Assembly: GCA_963826695.1 (NCBI GenBank)
Contig: CAWGXZ010000007.1
Location: 62,001-126,000, forward strand
Source: CAWGXZ01 sp963826695
GTDB lineage: Bacteria > Pseudomonadota > Gammaproteobacteria > Burkholderiales > Burkholderiaceae_C
Length of the DNA stretch: 64,000 nt
Direction of reading: 5' to 3'
Position 1 is the stretch's first letter; the number at the start of each line of letters is the position of its first letter. The position numbers and the translations under genes were made by a program. The notes under the pieces were generated by a model that made no database searches, was not told the origin of the DNA, and saw nothing but the letters and a program-made list of their open reading frames with translations. Positions 19,398-27,765 of the stretch are shown piece after piece.

Positions 19398-21155
19398 TTA
19401 CTTGCCGTCGCGATCCGAATCGCCGGGAATGGCCCGTTCGACGCGGTCCCAGGCCGAGCGGCTCGCCTGCTTGGCCTGTTCCCAGGTCAGGCGTGACTTG
19501 CCCTTGGCCTGCTCCCAATCGCTCTGCAGCGTGCTTTCGTTCGCCGACCAGTCGCTGCCGGTGCTGCGCGAGCGGGCGTCGACGCCGAGCCGGTACGCAG
19601 GCCCGTAGTCGTCGTAGTCCATGCCCGGTGCGAAGTACGACTGCTGCTCGTACGAACCCTTCCAGTAGGCGTCCTCCACCGCCGGGTTAATGGCGCTGGC
19701 AGTGCCATGTCCGACCGCACCGCCCGCTGCAGCGCCGATAAGGGCGCCGGCAGCCATGCCGACCGGCCCGGCGGCTGCGCCGACGGTCGCACCCGTCAGC
19801 GCACCGCCTCCCGCGCCGAGGCCGGTGCCGAGATGATGATCGTCGAGATCGTCACCACGCTTCGGATTGATCACCTCGCCAGTGCCCTTGCCCGCCATTC
19901 CCCCTGCGACGGAGCCGGCGAGTGCGCCGGCGGCCATCCCGATGGGGCCGCCGACCGCGCCGAGCACCGCACCGGTGGCCGCACCGCCCGCTGCACCGAT
20001 ACCGCTTGCCAGGTTGTGCTCCGGCAGGTTGTCGGTTGCTTTGGGGTTGACGACTTCGGCCGCGCCCCTGCCGGCCAGCCCGCCGGTCGCCGCACCGATG
20101 GCCGCACCGGCGGCCGTTCCGACCGGGCCCGCGATCGAACCGATGGCCGCACCCGTCAGTGCGCCCGCGCTCGCCCCGGTGCCCGCGCCGAGATTGTGTT
20201 CATCGAGATCGTCGCCGCGCTTGGGATTGACGACTTCAGCCGCACCCTTGGCCGCCGTGCCGGCGGTCATGGCGCCGATCGCCGCACCCGCGGCCATGCC
20301 GATCGGTCCCGCCATCGACCCCACCGCGGCACCGGCCACCGCACCGGCGCTCGCACCCGTGCCAGCGGCCAGATTGTGGTCCGTCAGATCGTCGTCACGT
20401 TTCGGATTGACGACCTCTGCAGCGCCACGGGCCGCCGTACCGGCGGTCAGCGCGCCGATCGCCGCACCGGCAGCCGCGCCCAAGGGGCCTGCCACCGAGC
20501 CGACTGCCGCCCCCGTGATCGCACCGGCGCCTGCGCCTGTACCGGTCGCCAGGTTGTGGTCTGCCAGATCGTCCTCGCGCTTGGGATTGACGACTTCGGC
20601 CGCACCGCGCGCCGCCATGCCTGCAGCGACCGCACCGACCGCGGCACCTGCGGCCATGCCGATCGGACCGCCTACAGCACCGATGGCCGCACCGCTCACG
20701 GCACCGGCTGCAGCGCCGCCACCCGTTGCCAGGTTGTGATCGCCGAGATCCTCCCCCGGCTTGGAATTGACCACCTCGGCTGCGCCGCGGCCGGCCATGC
20801 CGCCTGCAGCAGCACCGATCGCTGCACCGACGGCCATGCCGACGGGACCGGCGACGGCGCCGACGCCGGCGCCAGCCAGTGCGCCGCCGCTCGCACCGAT
20901 ACCGGTCCCGAGCTTGTGCTCTTCGGGCGCGCCGCCCTGGGTCTCGTTCATGCCTTCGGCGACCTCCTTGCCGGCGAGGCCGCCGGCAATGGCACCGACG
21001 ATCGCGCCCGCAACCGTCCCCACCGGCCCGCCGATGGCAGTGCCGATCGCCGCGCCGGTCAGAGCGCCTCCGCTGGCACCGATGCCGGTCCCGACGGGGT
21101 GTGAGCCGGGCTCACCGGTAATCGGGTCCTTGTTTGTCGGATTGTTTTCGCTCAT
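19398..21155 (-). CDS. Glycine-zipper repeat protein with conserved Trp-rich C-terminal module
   Basis: A 585-residue protein starting at the ATG at 21155 (MSENNPTNKDPITGEPG). Residues 19-496 are eight tandem copies of a 60-residue unit (first copy 61) of the form HNLATGTGAGAGAxxGAAVG...GAAIGA...GAAEVVNPK, each a long glycine-zipper stretch with G or A every fourth residue, closed by a charged NPK-(R)-DDL turn. The last copy runs into a different C-terminal module of about 89 residues, with YGPAYRLGVDARSR, two W-E-Q-A-K helices and the ending AIPGDSDRDGK. That module, preceded by one zipper, is my recollection of a widespread small proteobacterial family of unknown function. No signal peptide is visible. 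Membrane insertion or self-assembly by zipper packing is inference. Confidence 0.85.
   Translation of the reverse strand: MSENNPTNKDPITGEPGSHPVGTGIGASGGALTGAAIGTAIGGPVGTVAGAIVGAIAGGLAGKEVAEGMNETQGGAPEEHKLGTGIGASGGALAGAGVGAVAGPVGMAVGAAIGAAAGGMAGRGAAEVVNSKPGEDLGDHNLATGGGAAAGAVSGAAIGAVGGPIGMAAGAAVGAVAAGMAARGAAEVVNPKREDDLADHNLATGTGAGAGAITGAAVGSVAGPLGAAAGAAIGALTAGTAARGAAEVVNPKRDDDLTDHNLAAGTGASAGAVAGAAVGSMAGPIGMAAGAAIGAMTAGTAAKGAAEVVNPKRGDDLDEHNLGAGTGASAGALTGAAIGSIAGPVGTAAGAAIGAATGGLAGRGAAEVVNPKATDNLPEHNLASGIGAAGGAATGAVLGAVGGPIGMAAGALAGSVAGGMAGKGTGEVINPKRGDDLDDHHLGTGLGAGGGALTGATVGAAAGPVGMAAGALIGAAAGGAVGHGTASAINPAVEDAYWKGSYEQQSYFAPGMDYDDYGPAYRLGVDARSRSTGSDWSANESTLQSDWEQAKGKSRLTWEQAKQASRSAWDRVERAIPGDSDRDGK
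19668..21101 (-). repeat. Eight tandem 180-base coding repeats
   Basis: In-frame repeats of 180 bases (the first 183) encode residues 19-79, 80-139, 140-199, 200-259, 260-319, 320-379, 380-439 and 440-496 of the glycine-zipper protein. The codon sequences have drifted but the protein pattern is closely kept, so the array is old and under selection rather than a recent slippage product. Units 3 to 5 are the most alike. Confidence 0.9.
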
Positions 21156-21337
21156 TGGATGCTTCCTCGCTGTGTGAAAAGACTGGCTGGCACGGCACCA
21201 TTGCCGGTGGCTCGACGCAATCGCGAGCTTGGCAGTCGGTGGCCCGGCAGGCCAGCAGCAGGAGGGGCAAAGCGGGAACCCGACGCGGTCGCAGCGTCGC
21301 TGCGATCGTGCGGCGCTCGGCGGCGTCGGACGTCGAC

Positions 21338-22168
21338 TCAGCCGGACCAGTCGACGAGGCCCGACCATGCCGTTGCCAGCACGACCACACCGAAAACGAT
21401 GCGGTACCAGGCGAACGGCACGAAATCATGGCTGGCGATGTAGCGCAGCAGCCAGCGAACACAAAGCCAGGCGGCGATGAACGAGACGATCAGTCCAACG
21501 GCAAACAGCGGCACGTCGGCACTCGACAGCAGCGCACGGTCCTTGTAGAGGCTGTAGGCACCAGCGCCGATCAAGGTCGGAATCGCCAGGAAGAAGCTGA
21601 AGTCGGTGGCCGCCTTGCGGCTCATGCCGATCAGCATGCCGCCGATGATCGTGGCACCCGAGCGGCTGGTGCCGGGCACCAGCGCCAGGCATTGCAGCAG
21701 GCCGACCTTCAGTGCGTCGAGCGGCGACATCGCGTCGACCTCGGCAACGCGTACCGCGCGCCCGGCACGCTGTCGGCGCTCGGCCCAGAGAATGACGAAG
21801 CCGCCCAGGATGAAGGTGCTGGCGACCACGACCGGCGTGAACAGATGCGCCTTGACCGCCTTGCCGAACAGCAGCCCGAGCACGACGGCGGGCAGGAATC
21901 CGATCGCGACGTTGAGGACGAAGCGCCTCGCCCGCGGGCTGTTGCCGATGCCGGCAACGGTCTCGCGCAGCCGCGCGGCATACACCAGCATCACCGCAAA
22001 GATGGCGCCGGTCTGGATCGCCACGTCGAAGACCTTGCTCTTTTCGTCGGTGAAGCCGAGCAGCGAGCCGGCGAGGATCAGATGGCCGGTGCTCGAGATC
22101 GGAAGGAACTCGGTCAAGCCTTCGACGATGCCCATGAGGGCGGCTTTGCCGAGCAAGATCCAATCCAA
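21338..22168 (-). CDS. uppP: Undecaprenyl-diphosphatase UppP (BacA)
   Basis: Integral membrane enzyme that dephosphorylates undecaprenyl diphosphate to recycle the lipid carrier of cell-wall synthesis; its loss raises bacitracin sensitivity. Both catalytic blocks are present: EGLTEFLPISSTGHLIL near the N-terminus and ALVPGTSRSGATIIGGMLIG in the middle, among about eight hydrophobic helices. The protein has 276 residues if translation starts at the TTG at 22168, which encodes the start of LDWILLGKAALMG and has GGGGAGAG seven or so bases upstream; the first ATG (22135) would remove the first helix. It is 65 bases downstream of a lipoprotein gene on the same strand. Confidence 0.95.
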   Translation of the reverse strand: MDWILLGKAALMGIVEGLTEFLPISSTGHLILAGSLLGFTDEKSKVFDVAIQTGAIFAVMLVYAARLRETVAGIGNSPRARRFVLNVAIGFLPAVVLGLLFGKAVKAHLFTPVVVASTFILGGFVILWAERRQRAGRAVRVAEVDAMSPLDALKVGLLQCLALVPGTSRSGATIIGGMLIGMSRKAATDFSFFLAIPTLIGAGAYSLYKDRALLSSADVPLFAVGLIVSFIAAWLCVRWLLRYIASHDFVPFAWYRIVFGVVVLATAWSGLVDWSG

Positions 22169-22233
22169 AGCCGCTCTCCCCGCTGAAAAGAGGCGCGATG
22201 ATACGGTCGCTATCGCGGCCGCCGGTTCGCCGG

Positions 22234-22791
22234 TCAGCGGCGGGTGGTAGGCACCAGTTCGACCGTGACGCCGACGCTGCCGACGCGCACCGAGCCCGGC
22301 GCATAGCCGCGGCGCGCGGCGGCACTCAGCTTGTCGGCCGGAAAGCGGTAGACGGCGACGTCGGCCAGCAACTGCTCGGCAAGCGCGCCGCCGATGGTCT
22401 CCAGCAGCGGCTGGGCCGAGCTCGCCAGCCCGTCGAACTGCACTTTCTGCACCTGCAGCTGGTCCAGGCGCACGCTCTGGTCGCTCGGCTCGTAGCGCAA
22501 CTGGCTGTCGAATCCGACCACGCCGCGGTAGGTCCGGCGTGAGAGCCGGTCTTCGACCCGCACGTCGAACTCGGCCGCGAGGCGCTTTGTCTCGGCAACG
22601 ATCGCCAGCCTCGGCGCCTCGGCGCGCAGCTGCAAAATGCCGAGCAAGCGGCGCTCGAGGGGAAAGTGCGGCGCCATCGCCTTCAGAAGATCCGCAGGCG
22701 TCAGGACGATCTCGTGCGCACCGCCAACACCCAGGCAGCCGACTAGCAACAGGGCTGCGCCGGCCAGCCAGCAACGTCGATCGGCAGGCAT
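22234..22791 (-). CDS. DUF1439-type lipoprotein (YceB-like)
   Basis: A 185-residue predicted lipoprotein. From the ATG at 22791 (another at 22794) the N-terminus PADRRCWLAGAALLLVGC is a good lipoprotein signal with the lipobox LVGC. The mature part has the DUF1439 character seen in E. coli YceB: alternating beta segments, a region on the relation of layers (VRLDQLQVQKVQFDGL), a central QPLLETIGGALAEQLL helix and an end with PGSVRVGSVGVTVELVP. Function in the family is unknown. It is divergent from the PCMT-like gene, with 121 bases between, and upstream of uppP. Confidence 0.7.
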   Translation of the reverse strand: MPADRRCWLAGAALLLVGCLGVGGAHEIVLTPADLLKAMAPHFPLERRLLGILQLRAEAPRLAIVAETKRLAAEFDVRVEDRLSRRTYRGVVGFDSQLRYEPSDQSVRLDQLQVQKVQFDGLASSAQPLLETIGGALAEQLLADVAVYRFPADKLSAAARRGYAPGSVRVGSVGVTVELVPTTRR

Positions 22792-22912
22792 CATGAGAGC
22801 CGATTCTAGGCAGCGCATCCGCAGCGTTCGAGTTGCCTCGGCAGTACTGCAAACACCAGGCTGTTCGGCCGATCGCCCAATAAAATCAACCGTAGGCTTC
22901 GAGGTCCTTGCC

Positions 22913-23578
22913 ATGAACATGGAAAACGCCCGCTTCAACATGATCGAGCAGCAGATCCGCCCCTGGGACGTGCTCGACCAGGATGTCCTGTCGCTACTGG
23001 CGCTTGTCAAACGCGAGGACTTCGTGCCACCGGCGTATGCCTCGCTGGCCTTTGTCGACACCGAGGTGCCTCTGCCCAGCCGGCACGGCGAGCAGTCGAT
23101 GCTGGCGCCCAAGGTGGAGGCGCGGCTGCTGCAGGAGCTGGCAGTGCGCCGGCACGAGCGGGTGCTCGAGGTCGGCACCGGCTCGGGCTACATGGCCGCA
23201 CTTCTGGGTTACCGGGCGCAGGAGGTGATCAGCTTCGAGTTGGACGAGGACCTGGCGGAATTCGCGCGTGGCAACCTGGAGCGTGCGGGTGCTGGCAACG
23301 TCCGTGTGGTCTGCGGCGACGGCTCCGGCGGCATGCCCGCGGAGGCGCCGTTCGACGCCATCGTGCTGTCGGGTTCTGTCCCTGCAGTGCCGCCAGCGCT
23401 GCTGTCGCAGTTGCGTCCTGGCGGCCGCCTGGTGGCGATCGTCGGCGCCCTGCCGATCATGCGGGCCCGCCTCTTTACCCGCAGCAGTGGCGGCGACGAC
23501 TCCGGCAGCGTTGATCTGTTCGACACCGTGGCGCCACGGCTAAGTGGCTTTGCCGAGCCGAGTCGCTTCGTTTTTTGA
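22913..23578 (+). CDS. Protein-L-isoaspartate O-methyltransferase family protein
   Basis: A second PCMT-family methyltransferase, 221 residues from the ATG at 22913 (MNMENARFNMIEQQIRPWDV). It carries the SAM motif RVLEVGTGSGYMAALLGY and the PCMT-like LPSRHGEQSMLAPKVEARLLQ. It departs from true Pcm: the TISKPSVV region is replaced by SMLAPKVEA, and the C-terminal half is different. Betaproteobacteria often have such a paralogue next to a rhodanese gene and a tolC-like gene, as here. Its stop codon overlaps the next start by one base (TGATG). The methyl acceptor is unknown; isoaspartate repair should not be assumed. Confidence 0.85.
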   Translation: MNMENARFNMIEQQIRPWDVLDQDVLSLLALVKREDFVPPAYASLAFVDTEVPLPSRHGEQSMLAPKVEARLLQELAVRRHERVLEVGTGSGYMAALLGYRAQEVISFELDEDLAEFARGNLERAGAGNVRVVCGDGSGGMPAEAPFDAIVLSGSVPAVPPALLSQLRPGGRLVAIVGALPIMRARLFTRSSGGDDSGSVDLFDTVAPRLSGFAEPSRFVF

Positions 23579-23928
23579 TGCGCGAACTGCAGGTCGGCGA
23601 ACTGGCAGCGCTGGCGGCGCAAGCGTCGGCCGACGGCAAGCCGCTCGTGCTGCTCGATGTCCGCGAGGCCTGGGAACACGAGCTGGCAACCCTGCAGCTG
23701 CCGGATGCGAGGCTGCGCCACCTGCCGTTGTCCACGCTTGCGGTCGCGCCGGGCGAGATCGACCTGCTCGACCGGCTTCAGCGTGTCGTCTGTGTCTGCC
23801 ACCATGGCGTGCGCAGCGCGCAAGTCGCCGCCTTTTTGCAACGCCGCGGTTTTGCCGACGTCTACAACCTGCACGGCGGTATCGACGCCTGGTCGATTGC
23901 AGTGGACCCCCGTGTCCCGCGCTACTGA
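23578..23928 (+). CDS. Single-domain rhodanese-like protein
   Basis: A 116-residue single rhodanese domain. The start region LLDVREAWEHELATL and the active-site loop CHHGVRS, with the catalytic Cys and the loop length of sulfurtransferases, are clear; GFADVYNLHGGIDAW gives the family C-terminus. No signal peptide, so cytosolic. The ATG at 23578 shares its A with the preceding TGA stop; an upstream in-frame TTG at 23575 is also possible. It lies between the PCMT-like gene and tolC, 51 bases before the latter. Sulfane-sulfur transfer is expected from the family; its acceptor is unknown. Confidence 0.92.
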   Translation: MRELQVGELAALAAQASADGKPLVLLDVREAWEHELATLQLPDARLRHLPLSTLAVAPGEIDLLDRLQRVVCVCHHGVRSAQVAAFLQRRGFADVYNLHGGIDAWSIAVDPRVPRY

Positions 23929-23979
23929 CGCACCGGCTCGGCAGGCCGAACCGCCCTCCTTTTCATTCGAACGCCCATC

Positions 23980-25380
23980 ATGAAACCTTCTGTCGCACGC
24001 GCGTGCAAACCTTCAGACGCCGTTCGTGTCGGAGCGTCACGTCCGGTGGGCCTGCTTGCGCGCCGGAACGCGGCCCCGCTGTTCGCCGGTCTGCTGCTGG
24101 CGGGACTCGCCAACGCAGCGGTTGCGCAGAGCCTGCGCGAGCTCTACGACACCGCACGCGCGCACGACCCGATCTATCTCGCCGCGCGCGCGCAGGCCGA
24201 CGCCGCGCCCTTTCGCGCGGCACAAGCCGAGGCGTTGAAGCGCCCCAGCGCGGCACTCGACGGCAATCTCACCAGCAGCACCTACGAGACCGGTGCGGGC
24301 ACGACCCGCAGCGCCACCACCGCCGGCGCGACGGTGTCGGGCCGCCAGCCCATCTTCAACCGTGCCGATGACGCGACCGTCGGGCAGGCGCGCATCCAGC
24401 TCAACGCGGCGCGCTACGACCTCGAGATTGCCGAACAGGAGCTGATCCTGCGTCTGGCGCAGGCCTACTTCGACGTCCTCGCGGCCCAGGATGCGGTCAC
24501 CACCGCGGGCGCGAACAAGGCGGGAATCTCCGAGCAGCTGGCGTCGGCACGACGCAATTTCGAGGTCGGCACGGCGACCATCACCGATACGCGGGAGGCG
24601 CAGGCGCGTTTCGATCTGGCGAGTGCACAGGAAATCCTCGCGGTCAACGACTTGCGCACACGCCGTGTCGCGCTCGACCAGCTGGTGGGCCGCGAAAACG
24701 TCGAACCGCGGCCGCTTGCGACTCCTGCGATCCTGCCGCCGCTGCAGCCGGCCAGCATCAACGACTGGGTCGCACGCGCCGACGCCGAACATCCGAACAT
24801 CCGCCGCACCCAGCTGGCCGTCGAAGCGGCCCGGCTCGAGACCGAAAAGGCGTATGCCGGTCACCTGCCGACCGTCAGCGCGGTGGGCTCCGTGGGTGGC
24901 AACCACCAAACGGGCACGCTGTCGAGCTCGACCGCATCGAGCGGCAACAACCGCAATGCGAGCGTCGGCCTGCAGGTCAGCCTGCCGTTGTTCTCAGGCT
25001 ATGCCGTGCAAAACCGTGTCAAGGAGACCACCGTATTGCAGGTCAAGGCGCGCAACGACCTCGAAGCGGCCCGCCGCGCTGCCATCCAAGGGACACGGCA
25101 GTCCTTTCTGGCGGTCGAATCGGGCCTCGCGCAGGTGCGGGCGCTCGAAGCCGCCGAAGCGTCGAGTCAGCTGGCGCTCGAGGCCACCCAGCTCGGCTAC
25201 CGCGTCGGCGTCCGCGTCAACCTCGACGTGCTCAACGCCCAGACGCAGGTCTTCACGACGCGGCGCGACCTGGCGCGGGCACGCTACGACGTTCTGCTGG
25301 CCGGGTTGCGGCTGCGCCAGGCGGCAGGCCGCGTCGAGCCGGGCGATCTGTCGGCGGTAAGCGGCCTGCTGGCGAAATAG
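23980..25380 (+). CDS. tolC: TolC family outer-membrane channel protein
   Basis: Outer-membrane efflux duct that links tripartite pumps and type I secretion systems to the outside. The 466-residue product has a long N-terminus with a hydrophobic stretch (FAGLLLAGLANAAVAQ) that ends in a signal-peptidase site, and then LRELYDTARAHDPIYLAARAQ, the typical start of the first coiled-coil helix. Family marks include QPIFNRADDATVGQA, LRLAQAYFDVLAAQD, YAGHLPTVSAVGS and VRVNLDVLNAQTQVFTTRRDL. The two internal repeats of outer-membrane efflux proteins are visible. The associated pump genes are not in the window. It converges with waaA, 43 bases away. Confidence 0.92.
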   Translation: MKPSVARACKPSDAVRVGASRPVGLLARRNAAPLFAGLLLAGLANAAVAQSLRELYDTARAHDPIYLAARAQADAAPFRAAQAEALKRPSAALDGNLTSSTYETGAGTTRSATTAGATVSGRQPIFNRADDATVGQARIQLNAARYDLEIAEQELILRLAQAYFDVLAAQDAVTTAGANKAGISEQLASARRNFEVGTATITDTREAQARFDLASAQEILAVNDLRTRRVALDQLVGRENVEPRPLATPAILPPLQPASINDWVARADAEHPNIRRTQLAVEAARLETEKAYAGHLPTVSAVGSVGGNHQTGTLSSSTASSGNNRNASVGLQVSLPLFSGYAVQNRVKETTVLQVKARNDLEAARRAAIQGTRQSFLAVESGLAQVRALEAAEASSQLALEATQLGYRVGVRVNLDVLNAQTQVFTTRRDLARARYDVLLAGLRLRQAAGRVEPGDLSAVSGLLAK

Positions 25381-25423
25381 CCCGGACGCTGAACGCGCGC
25401 ACAGCGCGTCTGCGCCGAATGCC

Positions 25424-26734
25424 TCAGGGTAGGTGGCGGACGACCTCGGCCGCGATTCGCTTGGCGGCTCCCCGGTGCGCCGCGGCGAAGTCGAGCGCGC
25501 GCTCGGCAGCCCGGGCGCATTCGGCGCTGCCGATCAGATCGAGCGCGTGGTCGACCGCAGCCTGGACATCGGCGACGCGAAACGCGGCACCCGCATCGAT
25601 GGCCTGCTCCGCCGCTTCGGCAAAGTTGTAGGTGTGCGGCCCCACCACCAGCGGGCAACCGCAAGCCGCCGCTTCGATCAGGTTCTGCCCGCCGAGTGGC
25701 GCGAAGCTGCCGCCGAGCAGCGCAATGTCGGCGACGGCGTAATACTGCGCCATTTCGCCGAGCGAATCGCCCAGCCAGTACGCCGCTGTGCGGGCGCCCT
25801 CGCCGGGCGCAGCGCTCCAGTCGCTACGGCGTGCCAGTGGCAGCCCGGTGGCCGCCAGCAGACGGGCGACTTCGTCGAAGCGCTGTGGATGGCGCGGCAC
25901 GATCAACAGCAGCGGTGCGCCTGATCCGTATCGGCGGCGCGCCAGCGCCCCGCGCCAGGCATCGATCAGTGGCGCTTCCTCGCCGTCGCGGCTGCTCGCG
26001 GCCAGCACCACCGGCCGGCCGAGTTCGATGCGCCAGCGCTTTCCCTGGTCGAGTTGGAGCAGATTCGGCGTCATGTCGAACTTGAGGTTTCCGCAGACGA
26101 CGACATCCCCTGCCCCGGCCAACCGCAGCCGCTGGGCGTCGGCGTTGGTCTGGGCCAGCGAAACGGCCAGGCGCGAGAAGGCCGGTTGCAGCAGCGCCGA
26201 GACACGCTGCCCCTTGCGCAGGCTCTTGTCGCTGAGGCGCGCATTGGCGAGCAGCACCGGAACGCGCTGCTCGGCGGCCGCGCGCAGCAAGCGTGGCCAG
26301 ACCTCGGTTTCCATCAGCACGCCGAGCGAGGGACGGAAGTGGCGCAGGAAGCGGCGCACGCATGCAGCGGTGTCGTAGGGCAGCCAGGCCTGGCAGTCGC
26401 CCGGCTGCAGCAGCGCGCGGCCGGCCTCGCGCCCGGTGGCCGTGCCGTGCGTGAGCAGCAGGCGCAGCCCGGGACGCTCGCTGCGCAGCGCCGCGATCAG
26501 CGCCGCGGCGGCGCGCGTCTCGCCCAGCGAGACCGCATGAATCCAGACCGCGCCGGGGTCCGCGGGCTGGGCGTAGTACCCGAAGCGCTCGCCCAGCGCG
26601 TATCGGTACCGCGGCTCGGCGCGGCCGCGCCGCCAGAGCCGCAGCACGTACAGCGGCAGCAGCAAGGCCAGCAGTGCCTGGTAGAGCGCATTCGCCAGGC
26701 GCTCCGACACGGCCACCTCGACACCTGTGCTCAC
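25424..26734 (-). CDS. waaA: 3-deoxy-D-manno-octulosonic acid (Kdo) transferase
   Basis: Adds Kdo from CMP-Kdo to lipid IVA, the first step of lipopolysaccharide core assembly, on the cytoplasmic membrane face. The N-terminal hydrophobic anchor ALLALLLPLYVLRLW is followed by RYRYALGERFGYY, WIHAVSLGETRAAAALI, the catalytic-region MetGluThr block VLMETEVWPRLL and the C-terminal GGSFAPLGGQNLIEAAACGCPLVVGPHTYNF split by the CMP site. Length 436, near the family norm. The start is a GTG at 26734 that overlaps the waaC stop as GTGA, so the two are translationally coupled. Confidence 0.96.
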   Translation of the reverse strand: MSTGVEVAVSERLANALYQALLALLLPLYVLRLWRRGRAEPRYRYALGERFGYYAQPADPGAVWIHAVSLGETRAAAALIAALRSERPGLRLLLTHGTATGREAGRALLQPGDCQAWLPYDTAACVRRFLRHFRPSLGVLMETEVWPRLLRAAAEQRVPVLLANARLSDKSLRKGQRVSALLQPAFSRLAVSLAQTNADAQRLRLAGAGDVVVCGNLKFDMTPNLLQLDQGKRWRIELGRPVVLAASSRDGEEAPLIDAWRGALARRRYGSGAPLLLIVPRHPQRFDEVARLLAATGLPLARRSDWSAAPGEGARTAAYWLGDSLGEMAQYYAVADIALLGGSFAPLGGQNLIEAAACGCPLVVGPHTYNFAEAAEQAIDAGAAFRVADVQAAVDHALDLIGSAECARAAERALDFAAAHRGAAKRIAAEVVRHLP

Positions 26735-27711
26735 ACTGACTCGGGCCGCGCCCGACAGGCTGCGCGCCAGGCGGCAATCACCGTCTCGACGCTCGGCGTG
26801 GGCTGGTCGACGACCGCAACCTGGTGAGGCGCACCCCCGGCGCGCGTCTGCGGCCCGGTGCGCCAGGCAGTCGGCAGGTTGTAGATCTGCACATGCGGCA
26901 GATCGAGCGCCACGGCCAGGTGACTGAGGCCGCTGTCGACGCCGATCACGCCCTGGCTCGATGCCATTGCATCGAGCAACTGGTCGAGCGGCATTTCCGG
27001 CCAGACGACGCCTTCCCTGCCGATCGACGCAGCGATCGCCTGCGCGCGCCGGTGCTCAATGTCACCGACCCGCGGCAGCGCAATCTGCACTCCTTCGGCA
27101 ACGAGCAGCCGGCCGAGTGCGATCCAGTGGGCTTCCGGCCAGAGTTTGTCGTCGCGAGTCGTGCCGTGGACGAAGACGACTTTCGGCGCCGCGCCGGCGC
27201 CTGCCGGGCTGCGCAGCCGGTAGCACGGCGGCCCGACCGGCATCGCGCCCAGCGCCCGCCCGACCAACTCGCGCGAACGGTCGACTGCATGGCTGCGCGA
27301 CTCGACGCGGATGGCCCGGTCGACCAGCCAGCGCGCCGGCCACTCATGGCTCGAGCCTTCGGTGCGGTTGGCCAACCCGTAGCGGGTTCCCTGCGCCAGC
27401 CGGGCGACCAGCGCCGACTTGGTCAAGCCCTGCAGGTCGATGACCGAGTCGTAGCGCTCACGGCCGAGCCGCCGGCGAAAGGCGCGCCATTCGGCACGCA
27501 CCGATTGCCGCCACCAGGCCTTGCGCCAGCGGCGCAGCGAAATCTCGATGACCTGATCGAGCCCGTCGACACGTCGCAGCAGCGGCGCGAAGGCCGACTC
27601 GACCACCCAGTCGATCGACGCGCCGGGGTGGATGCGCAGGATGTCGGCGACCGTCGGCATCGCATGGATCACGTCGCCGAGCGAAGACAGCTTGACGATC
27701 AGCACCCGCAT
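26731..27711 (-). CDS. waaC: Lipopolysaccharide heptosyltransferase I
   Basis: Transfers the first heptose to Kdo of the lipopolysaccharide inner core (GT9 family). The 326-residue protein begins MRVLIVKLSSLGDVIHAMP, the classic GT9 N-terminus, and includes RYDSVIDLQGLTKSALVA, FVHGTTRDDKLWPEAHWIALG and GVIGVDSGLSHLAVALDLPHVQIYNLPTAWRTGP-like sugar-nucleotide site (here shown only in part: GVDSGLSHLAVAL). It forms a tight pair with waaA downstream. The phosphomannomutase gene ends 54 bases upstream, so a three-gene lipopolysaccharide unit is likely. Confidence 0.94.
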   Translation of the reverse strand: MRVLIVKLSSLGDVIHAMPTVADILRIHPGASIDWVVESAFAPLLRRVDGLDQVIEISLRRWRKAWWRQSVRAEWRAFRRRLGRERYDSVIDLQGLTKSALVARLAQGTRYGLANRTEGSSHEWPARWLVDRAIRVESRSHAVDRSRELVGRALGAMPVGPPCYRLRSPAGAGAAPKVVFVHGTTRDDKLWPEAHWIALGRLLVAEGVQIALPRVGDIEHRRAQAIAASIGREGVVWPEMPLDQLLDAMASSQGVIGVDSGLSHLAVALDLPHVQIYNLPTAWRTGPQTRAGGAPHQVAVVDQPTPSVETVIAAWRAACRARPESV

Positions 27712-27765
27712 CGCGGCGCCTCCACGGGTGCACGCGCCGTCGCGCGGCCCGACGGTTCGGCCGGG

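Noticed and set aside
19668..21101. Regular 180-base repeats considered as a CRISPR-like or satellite array
   Set aside because: The repeats are in frame, diverged in DNA and conserved in protein, and no unique spacers exist.
22637..22912. Upstream part of the open frame of the PCMT-like gene
   Set aside because: It overlaps the divergent lipoprotein gene and lacks the PCMT fold; the ATG at 22913 matches family starts.
10416..23578. The two PCMT-family genes as a recent duplication
   Set aside because: The proteins share only the SAM-binding pattern and differ in substrate loops and C-termini, so they are old paralogues.
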